Positions 54,306-61,689 of a DNA stretch of 64,000 nucleotides are shown here, piece by piece (positions within the stretch are counted from its first letter, which is position 1; each line of letters starts with the position of its first letter). The translations under genes and the position numbers were made by a program. Under the pieces are notes generated by a model. It worked only from the letters and a program-made list of their open reading frames with translations, was not told where the DNA came from and ran no database searches. Location: NCBI RefSeq assembly GCF_008065375.1, contig NZ_VJYI01000016.1, positions 1-64,000 of the forward strand. Reading direction: 5' to 3'. This stretch comes from Nonomuraea sp. SYSU D8015. Lineage in GTDB: Bacteria > Actinomycetota > Actinomycetes > Streptosporangiales > Streptosporangiaceae.

Positions 54306-54500
54306 CTACAGATGGTCAAGCCGTTTGTCTTCCACGAGGTCGGCCAAGTCGACGCCGTGATCGCCGAGTTCGGCGACGGTGGCGCAGTAGCCGCGCAGGT
54401 AGGTCCGGCCGTTGACGCGGTGGGTGACGCGCAGCAGCGGACGGTCGTCCAGAATGATCGCCTCTACCAGGATGCCGTCCGGGCCTCGCCACTGTCCCAT
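54306..54500 (-). CDS. Small conserved-looking hypothetical protein
   Basis: A 64-residue frame from ATG 54500 (MGQWRGPDGILVEAIILDDRPLLRVTHRVNGRTYLRGYCATVAELGDHGVDLADLVE). The composition is protein-like (GVDLADLVE end, beta-rich middle) and it resembles short actinomycete proteins of unknown function that start MGxWRGPDG. Upstream starts to 54536 exist but would read through a TTATAC promoter-like stretch. It lies 48 bp past the ligase start, in the same direction. Confidence 0.55.
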   Translation of the reverse strand: MGQWRGPDGILVEAIILDDRPLLRVTHRVNGRTYLRGYCATVAELGDHGVDLADLVEDKRLDHL

Positions 54501-54707
54501 GGGCGACAAGTGTACGTATAAGGACATAAAGGACAAGAGGCATCAAACAGGGCCTTCATGGGGCCGTGGCCGCCGCATGTGCCACGAAAAGGTGTCTCTG
54601 ATGGCAAAGATGACCTGACGTAACTTTGTCTTGCTTAGAGTAGTTTTTGTTCCTGCGTTAGACGGCGCGCGTCATGGGCAGAGGGAAGGGCTCAAAGCCT
54701 TCACCGG

Positions 54708-54816
54708 CCGTGGCCGCGCCCCCGTGGCGGCCACGGCGCCCGCCCCGGTAGGCCCGGTCCGGGGCGACGACGGCCGCGGGCGCGGCAAGAGGCGAATGCC
54801 GCCCCCGCGGCCGTCG
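54708..54816. repeat. Three consecutive strong stem-loops upstream of hisD
   Basis: Loop 1: CCGTGGCC (54708-54715) / GGCCACGG (54729-54736). Loop 2: CGCCCCGG (54741-54748) / CCGGGGCG (54759-54766). Loop 3: a 20-bp arm at 54768-54787 (CGACGGCCGCGGG...) against 54797-54816, with one mismatch and a 9-base loop AGAGGCGAA. They occupy nearly all of 109 bp. They could form a structured RNA, a strong terminator shielding the his operon, or a protein-binding DNA site. Confidence 0.7.
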
Positions 54817-54862
54817 CGTGTCCCGCAGTTTGGACAGAACCAGACTCGGGAGCCGGACTCCG

Positions 54863-54868
54863 TAAACT
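54863..54868 (+). promoter_or_regulatory. -10 box of the his operon
   Basis: TAAACT ends six bases before GTG 54875, the likely hisD start, with no ribosome site between; a leaderless mRNA is indicated. No convincing -35 was found at the right distance. Confidence 0.45.
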
Positions 54869-54874
54869 GTGAGG

Positions 54875-56191
54875 GTGATTTCCCGTATCGACATGCGCGG
54901 TTCCCTGCCGGACAACCTGCGCGACGTGCTGCCCCGCGCCGAGCTCGACGTCGAGGCCGCCCTCGAGAAGGTGCGGCCCATCTGCGACGACGTGCGCCAT
55001 CGCGGCGTGGCAGCCGTACGGGAGCTCACCGCGAGATTCGACGGCGTCGAGATCGCCACCACCCGCGTCCCCGCCGAGGCCATCGAGCGCGCGCTCGCCG
55101 AGCTCGATCCCAAGGTCAGGGCGGCACTCGAAGAGTCGATCAGGCGGGCCCGGCTGGTCCACCGCGACCAGCGGCGCGCCGACGTCACCACCCAGGTCGT
55201 GCCCGGCGGCACCGTCACCGAGCGGTGGATGCCGGTCGACCGCGTGGGCCTCTACGTCCCCGGCGGCCGCGCGGTCTACCCCTCCAGCGTGGTCATGAAC
55301 GTCGTCCCGGCCCAGGAGGCCGGCGTCGCCTCGCTGGCCGTGACCAGCCCGGCGCAGAAGGAGTTCGGCGGGCTGCCGCACCCCACCATCCTGGCCGCGT
55401 GCGCCCTGCTCGGCGTCGACGAGGTCTACAACGTCGGCGGGGCGCAGGCCGTGGCCATGTTCGCCTACGGCACCGAGGAGTGCCGGCCGGCCACCATGGT
55501 CACCGGGCCCGGCAACATCTACGTGGCGGCGGCCAAGCGGCTGCTCAAGGGCCGCATCGGCATCGACTCCGAGGCGGGCCCGACCGAGATCGCGATCCTC
55601 GCCGACGAGAGCGCCGACCCCGTCCACGTCGCCGCCGACCTGATCAGCCAGGCCGAGCACGACACGATCGCCGCCGCCGTGCTCGTCACCACCAGCCCCG
55701 AGCTGGCCGACGCCGTGGAGAAGGAGCTGCCGGGGCAGGTCTCGGCCACCAAGCACTCCGCGCGCATCGCCGAGGCCCTGAGCGGCCGCCAGTCCGGCAT
55801 CGTGCTGGTCGGCTCCCTCGACGACGGGCTCAAGGTCGTCGACGCCTACGCCGCCGAGCACCTGGAGATCCACACCGCCGACGCCGCCTCCGTGGCCGCG
55901 CGGGTCCGCAACGCCGGGGCGATCTTCGTCGGCACATACGCGCCCGTCTCGCTCGGCGACTACCTCGCCGGGTCCAACCACGTCCTGCCCACGGGCGGCT
56001 GCGCCTGCCACTCCAGCGGCCTGTCGGTGCAGTCGTTCCTGCGCGGCATCCACGTCGTCGACTACACCCGCGAGGCGCTCGCGGGGGCGGCCGCCCACGT
56101 GTCGGTCCTGGCCGACGCCGAAGACCTGCCCGCCCACGGCGCCGCGATCCGCGCCCGATTCGACTGGCGAGTGCCCACGGAGACCGAGTGA
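54875..56191 (+). CDS. hisD: Histidinol dehydrogenase
   Basis: The 438-residue, zinc-dependent enzyme of the last two steps of histidine synthesis (L-histidinol to L-histidine, NAD). Motifs: VDRVGLYVPGGRAVYPSSVVMNVVPA, GGAQAVAMFAYGTEECRP, KGRIGIDSEAGPTEI, EHLEIHTADA and GGCACHSSGLSVQSFL. GTG 54875 was preferred over GTG 54869 because it lies six bases after the -10 box and gives the family start VISRIDMRG. The stop overlaps hisC (GTGA). First gene of the his operon. Confidence 0.96.
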   Translation: MISRIDMRGSLPDNLRDVLPRAELDVEAALEKVRPICDDVRHRGVAAVRELTARFDGVEIATTRVPAEAIERALAELDPKVRAALEESIRRARLVHRDQRRADVTTQVVPGGTVTERWMPVDRVGLYVPGGRAVYPSSVVMNVVPAQEAGVASLAVTSPAQKEFGGLPHPTILAACALLGVDEVYNVGGAQAVAMFAYGTEECRPATMVTGPGNIYVAAAKRLLKGRIGIDSEAGPTEIAILADESADPVHVAADLISQAEHDTIAAAVLVTTSPELADAVEKELPGQVSATKHSARIAEALSGRQSGIVLVGSLDDGLKVVDAYAAEHLEIHTADAASVAARVRNAGAIFVGTYAPVSLGDYLAGSNHVLPTGGCACHSSGLSVQSFLRGIHVVDYTREALAGAAAHVSVLADAEDLPAHGAAIRARFDWRVPTETE

Positions 56192-57258
56192 ACCTGGACG
56201 ATCTGCCCATCCGCGACGACCTGAGGGGCAAGACGCCGTACGGCGCGCCCCAGATCGACGTCCCGGTCCGGCTCAACACCAACGAAAACCCCTACCCCCC
56301 CTCCCCGGAGCTGGTCGCCGACCTGGCCGAGGCGGTGCGGGCGCAGGCGGGCGAGCTCAACCGCTACCCCGACAGGGACGCCACCGAGCTGCGTGCCGAC
56401 CTGGCGGGCTACCTCGGGCACGGGCTGCGCACCGAGCAGGTGTGGGCCGCAAACGGCTCCAACGAGGTGCTCCAGCAGATCCTGCAGGCGTTCGGCGGCC
56501 ACGGCCGCACCGCGATCGGGTTCGAGCCGTCCTACTCGATGCACCCGATCATCACCAGCGGCACCAACACCGAGTGGATCCAGGCCAGCCGCGAGGACGA
56601 CTTCTCGCTCGACCCCGGCAAGGCCGTGGCGGCGATCGAGGAGCACCGGCCCGACATCGTGTTCATCGCCTCGCCCAACAACCCGACCGGCACCGCGCAG
56701 CCGCTGGCCACGATCGAGGCGATCCTGGCCGCCGCGCCCGGCATGGTCGTGGTCGACGAGGCCTACGCCGAGTTCGCCCGCGAGGGCACGCCGTCGGCGC
56801 TCACGCTGCTGCCCGGTCACCCGAGGCTGATCGTCACCAGGACGATGTCCAAGGCGTTCGCCATGGCCGGCACGCGGCTGGGCTACCTCGCCGCGCACCC
56901 GGCCGTGGTGGAGGCGCTGCTGCTGGTGCGGTTGCCGTACCATCTGTCGACCCTCACCCAGACGGCGGCGCGGGTGGCGCTGCGGCACCGGGCCGAGCTG
57001 CTGGGCACGGTCGACGCGCTGCGGCGCGAGCGGGACGCGACGGTGACCTGGCTGCGGTCCAAGGGCCTGGCCGTGGCCGACTCCGACGCCAACTTCGTGC
57101 TGTTCGGGCGCTTCCCCGACCGGCGCAAGGTGTGGGAGGGGCTGCTGGAGCGCGGCGTGCTCATCCGCGAGGTGGGCCCGCCCGAATGGTTGCGCGTGTC
57201 GATCGGCACGGGCGAGGAGATGGCGGCCTTCCGCGCCGCGATGGAAGGAGTGCTTTGA
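56188..57258 (+). CDS. hisC: Histidinol-phosphate aminotransferase
   Basis: A 356-residue PLP enzyme that converts imidazole acetol phosphate to histidinol phosphate. Fold type I motifs: RLNTNENPYPPSPEL, AANGSNEVLQQILQAF, SPNNPTGTA, VVDEAYAEFAREG, and the PLP Lys in RTMSKAFAMAGTRLGYL. The GTG start lies in a GTGA overlap with hisD. A 121-bp gap with a micro-ORF separates it from hisB. Confidence 0.96.
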   Translation: MNLDDLPIRDDLRGKTPYGAPQIDVPVRLNTNENPYPPSPELVADLAEAVRAQAGELNRYPDRDATELRADLAGYLGHGLRTEQVWAANGSNEVLQQILQAFGGHGRTAIGFEPSYSMHPIITSGTNTEWIQASREDDFSLDPGKAVAAIEEHRPDIVFIASPNNPTGTAQPLATIEAILAAAPGMVVVDEAYAEFAREGTPSALTLLPGHPRLIVTRTMSKAFAMAGTRLGYLAAHPAVVEALLLVRLPYHLSTLTQTAARVALRHRAELLGTVDALRRERDATVTWLRSKGLAVADSDANFVLFGRFPDRRKVWEGLLERGVLIREVGPPEWLRVSIGTGEEMAAFRAAMEGVL

Positions 57259-57341
57259 CCTCCACTCCGGCCTTGCGGGCCGAAGCTTCCGCCGACGCCG
57301 ATCAGGTGACGACGCCCGACCGACACTATGAGGAGAACACG

Positions 57342-57383
57342 ATGCCCTGGGACTCCACCTTCGCCTTCGGAGGAAAGCTGTGA
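57342..57383 (+). CDS. Micro-ORF coupled to hisB (MPWDSTFAFGGKL)
   Basis: A 13-codon frame with a strong GAGGAG site six bases before its ATG ends in a TGA that overlaps the hisB GTG (GTGA). The same frame is open upstream to a TTG at 57255 in the hisC stop region, which would make a 42-residue peptide. It contains no His codon, so it is not a classical his leader. A role in feeding ribosomes to hisB, or a real small peptide, are both possible; translation is inferred from the ribosome site only. Confidence 0.5.
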   Translation: MPWDSTFAFGGKL

Positions 57384-57973
57384 GTCGGGTCGGGCGCATT
57401 GAGCGCGTGACGAAGGAGACGTCGGTCCTGGTGGAGATCGGCCTCGACGGCACCGGCCGGGTCGAGGTGGCGACCGGGGTCGGCTTCTTCGACCACATGT
57501 TGGCCCAGCTGGGCAAGCACGGGCTGTTCGACCTGACCGTCAAGACCGAGGGCGACCTGCACATCGACTCGCACCACACGATCGAGGACACCGCGCTCGC
57601 GCTGGGCGCGGCCTTCCGCGAGGCGCTGGGCGACAAGTCGGGCATCAGGCGGTTCGGCAGTGCGTCGTGCCCGCTGGACGAGTCCCTCGCCCAGGTCACG
57701 GTCGACCTGTCGGGCCGTCCCTACCTCGTGCACACCGAGCCCGAGGGCATGGCGCCGATGATCGGCCCCGACTACGACACGACGATGACGCGCCACATCC
57801 TGGAGTCGCTCGTCGCCCAGGCCGCCATCTGCCTGCACGTGCACGTCCCGTACGGCCGCAACGCGCACCACATCGTGGAGGCCCAGTTCAAGGCCCTGGC
57901 CAGGGCGCTGCGCGAGGCGTCGGAGCCCGACCCGCGCGCGACCGGGGTGCCCAGCACCAAGGGCGTCCTATGA
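57380..57973 (+). CDS. hisB: Imidazoleglycerol-phosphate dehydratase
   Basis: The 197-residue manganese enzyme that dehydrates IGP to imidazole acetol phosphate. Diagnostic texts: GVGFFDHMLAQLGKHGLFDL, DLHIDSHHTIEDTALALGAAF, RFGSASCPLDESLAQVTVDLSGR and RNAHHIVEAQFKALARALR. It is the monofunctional form, without the HisB phosphatase domain. GGAGG lies six bases before the GTG, inside the preceding micro-ORF. The stop overlaps the next ATG. Confidence 0.97.
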   Translation: MSRVGRIERVTKETSVLVEIGLDGTGRVEVATGVGFFDHMLAQLGKHGLFDLTVKTEGDLHIDSHHTIEDTALALGAAFREALGDKSGIRRFGSASCPLDESLAQVTVDLSGRPYLVHTEPEGMAPMIGPDYDTTMTRHILESLVAQAAICLHVHVPYGRNAHHIVEAQFKALARALREASEPDPRATGVPSTKGVL

Positions 57974-58125
57974 CGGAAAACCTCATCGCCGGCGTGATGG
58001 TGTTCATCGGGCTGTTCCTGATCGGCGGCGTGTTCTCCCTGGCCAAGCAGGGACTGAAGATCGGTGCCGTCATCTGCGCCGTGGGCGCGGCGATGGCGAT
58101 CACGGCGGGGGTGCTGTGGTGGTGA
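57970..58125 (+). CDS. Small two-helix membrane protein inside the his operon
   Basis: A 51-residue protein: MTENLIAGVMVFIGLFLIGG forms one membrane helix, SLAKQGLK a polar turn, and IGAVICAVGAAMAITAGVLWW the second helix. It overlaps hisB by 4 bp and hisH by 10 bp, so it is translated with them. Small membrane genes between hisB and hisH recur in actinomycetes; no function is known to me. Confidence 0.7.
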   Translation: MTENLIAGVMVFIGLFLIGGVFSLAKQGLKIGAVICAVGAAMAITAGVLWW

Positions 58126-58754
58126 AGAAGATCGTCGTCCTCGACTACGGGTCGGGCAACCTGCGCTCGGCCGAGCGGGCCCTGGCGCGGGTCGGCGCCG
58201 ACGTGACCGTGACGTCCGACTTCGACGCCGCGCTGGAGGCCGACGGGCTCGTCGTGCCGGGCGTGGGGGCGTTCGAGGCGTGCATGCGCGGGCTCAAGGC
58301 CGTCCGCGGCGAGCAGATCATCGGCCGGCGCCTGTCCGGCGGCCGCCCGGTGCTGGGCATCTGCGTCGGCATGCAGATCCTGTTCGCCCGGGGCGTCGAA
58401 CACGGCGTGGAGACCGAGGGCTGCGGCGAGTGGCCGGGCACCGTCGAGCGGCTTGAGGCGCCCGTCCTGCCCCACATGGGCTGGAACACCGTCAAGGCCC
58501 CCGCGGGCAGCGTGCTGTTCGCCGGGCTCGACGCCGCCACCCGCTTCTACTTCGTCCACTCCTACGGGGTGCGCGAGTGGGAGCTGCGTGCCGGCGAGGG
58601 GTTCGCCGAGCCGGTCGTGACGTGGGCCGAGCACGGCGTGCCGTTCGTGGCCGCCGTGGAGAACGGCCCGCTGATGGCCACCCAGTTCCACCCGGAGAAG
58701 TCCGGCGACGCCGGCGCCACGCTGCTGTCCAACTGGCTGGGCACGCTGCGATGA
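58116..58754 (+). CDS. hisH: Imidazole glycerol phosphate synthase, glutaminase subunit
   Basis: A 212-residue class I glutamine amidotransferase that passes ammonia to HisF. Nucleophile Cys in LGICVGMQILF, and the His-Glu pair in FHPEKSG; PHMGWNTV and FYFVHSYGV are typical of HisH. The start may be GTG 58116 or GTG 58119. It overlaps the next ATG by 4 bp. Confidence 0.96.
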   Translation: MVVKKIVVLDYGSGNLRSAERALARVGADVTVTSDFDAALEADGLVVPGVGAFEACMRGLKAVRGEQIIGRRLSGGRPVLGICVGMQILFARGVEHGVETEGCGEWPGTVERLEAPVLPHMGWNTVKAPAGSVLFAGLDAATRFYFVHSYGVREWELRAGEGFAEPVVTWAEHGVPFVAAVENGPLMATQFHPEKSGDAGATLLSNWLGTLR

Positions 58755-59080
58755 GTAAGGAGCGGGCGCGGCGGCGGGCCGAGCGCGAGGCCGAGGCCGC
58801 CCGCGCGAGGCGGGCCAACGAGGAGCGGCAGGCGCGCCTGGCCCGCCGCCGCGCCGTGCTCGCCAGGCTCGTCCCGCGCCCCGTGCGGGTCCGCCGCCAG
58901 GGCGGCCTGCTGGCCCGCAGGCAGCGCGCCCAGAACGCCGTGGTGGCGCTCGGCTTCCTGCTCGTGCAGGTGCTCGTGTGGCTGCTGTGGGGGTCGTTCC
59001 TCGCCAGCTTCGCCGCGCTCGTCCTGTCCCTGCTGCTCGTACCCGTTGTCGTGACCCTCGCCTTCGACCGGAGGACCTGA
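58751..59080 (+). CDS. Small basic membrane protein inside the his operon
   Basis: The 109-residue product has a very basic, Arg/Ala/Glu-rich helical N-terminus (about 1-58, MSKERARRRAEREAEAARARRANEERQARLARRR). Two membrane helices follow (NAVVALGFLLVQVLVWLLWGSF and FAALVLSLLLVPVVVTLAF). It starts in an ATGA overlap with hisH and ends just before priA. It resembles operon-embedded small membrane proteins of actinomycetes; function unknown. Confidence 0.7.
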   Translation: MSKERARRRAEREAEAARARRANEERQARLARRRAVLARLVPRPVRVRRQGGLLARRQRAQNAVVALGFLLVQVLVWLLWGSFLASFAALVLSLLLVPVVVTLAFDRRT

Positions 59081-59803
59081 ATGTCGCTCGTTTTGCTGCC
59101 CGCCGTGGACGTCGCGGACGGCCAGGCCGTACGCCTGGTCCAGGGCGAGGCCGGGACCGAGACCGGCTACGGCGAACCGCTCGCCGCCGCGCTGGCCTGG
59201 CAGGAGGCGGGCGCCGAGTGGATCCACCTGGTGGACCTGGACGCCGCGTTCGGCCGGGGGACCAACCGGGACCTGATCGCCGACGTGATCGGCCGGCTCG
59301 ACGTGAACGTGGAGCTGTCCGGTGGCATCCGCGACGACGACTCGCTGGCCGCCGCGCTGGCCACCGGCTGCCGCCGGGTCAACATCGGCACCGCCGCGCT
59401 GGAGAACCCGGACTGGTGCCGGAAGATCATCGCCGAGCACGGCGACAAGATCGCGGTCGGGCTGGACGTGCGCGGCACCACGCTGGCCGCTCGCGGCTGG
59501 ACCAAGGAGGGGGGCGACCTGTGGGAGGTGCTCGACCGGCTGGAGGCCGACGGCTGCCCCCGCTACGTCGTCACCGATGTGACCAAGGACGGCATGCTCC
59601 AGGGCCCCAACCTCGATCTCTACCGCCAGATCTGCGCCCGCACCGACAAGCCGGTCATCGCCAGCGGGGGCGTCTCCAGCCTCGATGACCTGGTCGCACT
59701 CGCTTCTCTCGTGCCGGACGGAGTGGAGGGCGCCATCGTGGGCAGGGCCCTGTACGCTCACGCGTTCACACTGGAAAACGCGCTGGCCGCGGTACGCGTG
59801 TAG
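59081..59803 (+). CDS. priA: Phosphoribosyl isomerase A (HisA/PriA type)
   Basis: A 240-residue (beta/alpha)8 isomerase for ProFAR in histidine synthesis. In actinomycetes this enzyme (PriA) also does the TrpF step, and the actinomycete context and LLPAVDVADGQAVRLVQGEAGTETGYG start favour PriA. Catalytic Asp residues lie in PAVDVADG and VTDVTKDGMLQGPN; phosphate loops in SGGIRDD and SGGVSSLDD. GGAGG lies six bases before the ATG. Dual activity is inferred from the family. Confidence 0.93.
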   Translation: MSLVLLPAVDVADGQAVRLVQGEAGTETGYGEPLAAALAWQEAGAEWIHLVDLDAAFGRGTNRDLIADVIGRLDVNVELSGGIRDDDSLAAALATGCRRVNIGTAALENPDWCRKIIAEHGDKIAVGLDVRGTTLAARGWTKEGGDLWEVLDRLEADGCPRYVVTDVTKDGMLQGPNLDLYRQICARTDKPVIASGGVSSLDDLVALASLVPDGVEGAIVGRALYAHAFTLENALAAVRV

Positions 59804-59823
59804 CTTCGCCGGGAGGGGGCGAG

Positions 59824-60234
59824 ATGAGCGTCGGTAGCGTCAGCATGCAAAGCACCGGACCCAGGGTGTTTTCTGGCGGCATCTGGGAGGAGAAGTACGG
59901 CTACGCGCGCGCCGTGGTCGTCGGAGAGCGGGTGATCGTGTCCGGGTGCACGGCCACGGTCGGCGGAGAGGTGCGCCACGTCGGCGACGCCTACAAGCAG
60001 AGCCTGACCGCGATCGAGATCGCGCTGGAGGCCGTCCTGATGGGCGGGCTCACGCGCGAGGACGTCGTCATGGTCCGCTACTACGTGGTGGAGCAGCGCC
60101 ACTTCGACCTCGTCGGACAGGCGATCGCCGAGGTCTTCGGCAAGGTGCGGCCCGCCTGCACAGGAGTACGGGTGGCCGGTCTGGTCGACCCGAGAATGCT
60201 GGTCGAGATCGAAATCGAGGCGTCGCGAGCATGA
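59824..60234 (+). CDS. RidA-family enamine/imine deaminase
   Basis: The 136-residue protein has the RidA (YjgF/YER057c) core: RVFSGGIWEEKYGYARAVVVGERVIVSGCTA, SLTAIEIALEAVLMGGL, and the C-terminal RPACTGVRVAGLVDPRMLVEIEIEA with the conserved Arg-x-Glu of the active site. RidA enzymes clear reactive enamines from PLP enzymes; here its neighbours include the PLP enzyme HisC. GGGAGG precedes the ATG and the stop overlaps hisF by 4 bp. Confidence 0.9.
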   Translation: MSVGSVSMQSTGPRVFSGGIWEEKYGYARAVVVGERVIVSGCTATVGGEVRHVGDAYKQSLTAIEIALEAVLMGGLTREDVVMVRYYVVEQRHFDLVGQAIAEVFGKVRPACTGVRVAGLVDPRMLVEIEIEASRA

Positions 60235-60992
60235 CCGTAGCGGTAAGAGTCATCCCCTGTCTCGACGTGGACGCCGGGCGCGTGGTCAAGGGCGTCAACT
60301 TCGAGAACCTGCGCGACGCGGGCGACCCCGTCGAGCTGGCCAGGCGCTACGACCAGGAGGGCGCCGACGAGCTGACCTTCCTCGACATCACCGCCTCGTC
60401 CGGCGAGCGCGAGACCATGCTCGACGTCGTCCGCAGGACCGCCGAGCAGGTGTTCATCCCGCTCACCGTCGGCGGCGGGGTGCGCTCGGTCGACGACGTC
60501 GACCGGTTGCTGCGGGCCGGCGCCGACAAGGTGTCGCTCAACACGGCCGCCATCGCCCGGCCCGAGCTGCTCACCGAGGCCTCCCGGAGGTTCGGCGCCC
60601 AGTGCGTCGTGCTGTCCGTGGACGCCCGGCGCGCGCCGGGCACCCCGAGCGGGTTCGAGGTGACCACGCACGGCGGGCGGCGCGGCACCGGGATCGACGC
60701 CGTGGAGTGGTCGGCGCGCGGCGAGGAGCTGGGCGTGGGCGAGATCCTGCTCAACTCGATGGACGGCGACGGCACGCTGGACGGCTATGACTTGGAGATG
60801 ATCCGGGCGGTCAGGGCAGCCGTCCGGGTCCCGGTGATCGCCAGCGGCGGGGCCGGGCGCCTGGAGGACTTCCCGCCGGCGGTGGCGGCCGGCGCGGACG
60901 CGGTCCTCGCCGCCTCGGTGTTCCACTTCGGCACACTCAAGATCTCCGAGGTCAAGCACACCCTGCGCCTGGCCGGCCACCCGGTCCGCTGA
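60231..60992 (+). CDS. hisF: Imidazole glycerol phosphate synthase, cyclase subunit
   Basis: A 253-residue barrel that, with HisH, makes IGP and AICAR. Texts: VRVIPCLDVDAGRVVKGVNFENLRDAGDPVELA with the catalytic Asp, TVGGGVRSVDDVDRLLRAGADKVSLNT, and LLNSMDGDGTLDGYDLEMI with the second Asp. It is the last gene of the operon; the phosphoribosyl-ATP enzymes hisG/hisE/hisI are not in the window. Confidence 0.97.
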   Translation: MTVAVRVIPCLDVDAGRVVKGVNFENLRDAGDPVELARRYDQEGADELTFLDITASSGERETMLDVVRRTAEQVFIPLTVGGGVRSVDDVDRLLRAGADKVSLNTAAIARPELLTEASRRFGAQCVVLSVDARRAPGTPSGFEVTTHGGRRGTGIDAVEWSARGEELGVGEILLNSMDGDGTLDGYDLEMIRAVRAAVRVPVIASGGAGRLEDFPPAVAAGADAVLAASVFHFGTLKISEVKHTLRLAGHPVR

Positions 60993-61030
60993 CCCACCGG
61001 CCCTCGCCGGCCCTCGCCGGCCTCCGCCGG

Positions 61031-61182
61031 CGGCCCGCCTCACCCGACGGCCCGCTCCGCCCGGTGGCCCGCTCCGCCTGGTGGTTCGGCTCGCCTGGTG
61101 GTTCGGCTCGCCCGGCGGGCCGCTTCGCCCGGCTCGCCCGGCGGGCCGCTTCGCCCGGCTCACCCGGCGGTCTGCACCACCC
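61031..61182. repeat. 17-bp degenerate tandem array, about nine units
   Basis: Units of the form YGGYYCGCTCCGCCYGG follow one another: CGGCCCGCCTCACCCGA (61031), CGGCCCGCTCCGCCCGG (61048), TGGCCCGCTCCGCCTGG (61065), TGGTTCGGCTCGCCTGG (61082), TGGTTCGGCTCGCCCGG (61099), CGGGCCGCTTCGCCCGG (61116), with two 9-base half units further on. Non-coding. Confidence 0.75.
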
Positions 61183-61445
61183 GGTGCGTGCCGGTCGAGG
61201 GCCAGCGCTTCAGCCGCCCACCTGCCCTTCGGCGGGAAGGGCCGGCGCCGGCCAGCGGTCCACGGCGCGGCGTGCCGTCGCGCGACGAGCGTGCGCACGG
61301 TGGCAGGCCGCCGATGACGTGTCCGCTGGGCGGTGCGGTGTCGGCGGTGGCGTGCGTTCTGTGCGCGCCCGGGGCGCGTCGTCCGGTAGGCGTGCCGAGG
61401 GGCGGCACGTCGTCTGGGCATGAGACCGGTAGGCGTCTGCCGGCG

Positions 61446-61605
61446 TCGGTGTGCTGCGGTGTCAACGGGCAGGCGGCCACCGGGGTCGGTGTGCTGCGGT
61501 GTCAAGGGGCAAGCGTCCGCCGGGGTCGGTGCGCTGCGGCATCGACGGGCAGGCGGGCGACCCCATCGGCGTGCTGCGGCAAGCGTGCCGCCCACTGACG
61601 CGCTG
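61446..61605. repeat. 40-bp tandem array, four units
   Basis: Units beginning TCGG(T/C)G(T/C)GCTGCGG recur at 61446, 61486, 61526 and 61566, an exact 40-bp period, with about three quarters of positions shared between neighbours. A weaker fifth unit may precede at 61406. The period is not a multiple of three, so the array is unlikely to be coding. Confidence 0.78.
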
Positions 61606-61689
61606 GTCGCACCCCGCCGCTCAGCGGGTCCGCGGCGCGGCGTGGGTCGTTGCGAGCACGCGGCGGCCGGTGCCGGTCGGCGGGGGCGG

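Larger units (their letters stand above)
54501..54874. other. Region upstream of hisD with three stacked stem-loops
   Basis: 374 bp without a credible gene. The left half is AT-richer (GTAACTTTGTCTTGCTTAGAG around 54620-54640). The right half contains three consecutive stem-loops: 54708-54736, 54741-54766 and 54768-54816. The hisD -10 box follows at 54863-54868. Confidence 0.6.
60993..61689. other. 697-bp non-coding gap filled with tandem repeats
   Basis: No gene is recognisable between hisF and the convergent glutamine-synthetase-like gene. Two unrelated tandem arrays occupy much of it: 17-bp units at about 61031-61182 and 40-bp units at about 61446-61605. Long frames cross it in several phases, but they reflect repeats and GC bias. 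Confidence 0.7.

Noticed and set aside
54631..54874. N-terminal extension of a gene running from 54631 into the his region
   Set aside because: The frame is Arg/Pro/Gly-rich, crosses the three stem-loops and does not match HisD; it is a chance frame.
61446..61605. CRISPR array
   Set aside because: The 40-bp units are contiguous and degenerate without unique spacers, and no cas genes are present.
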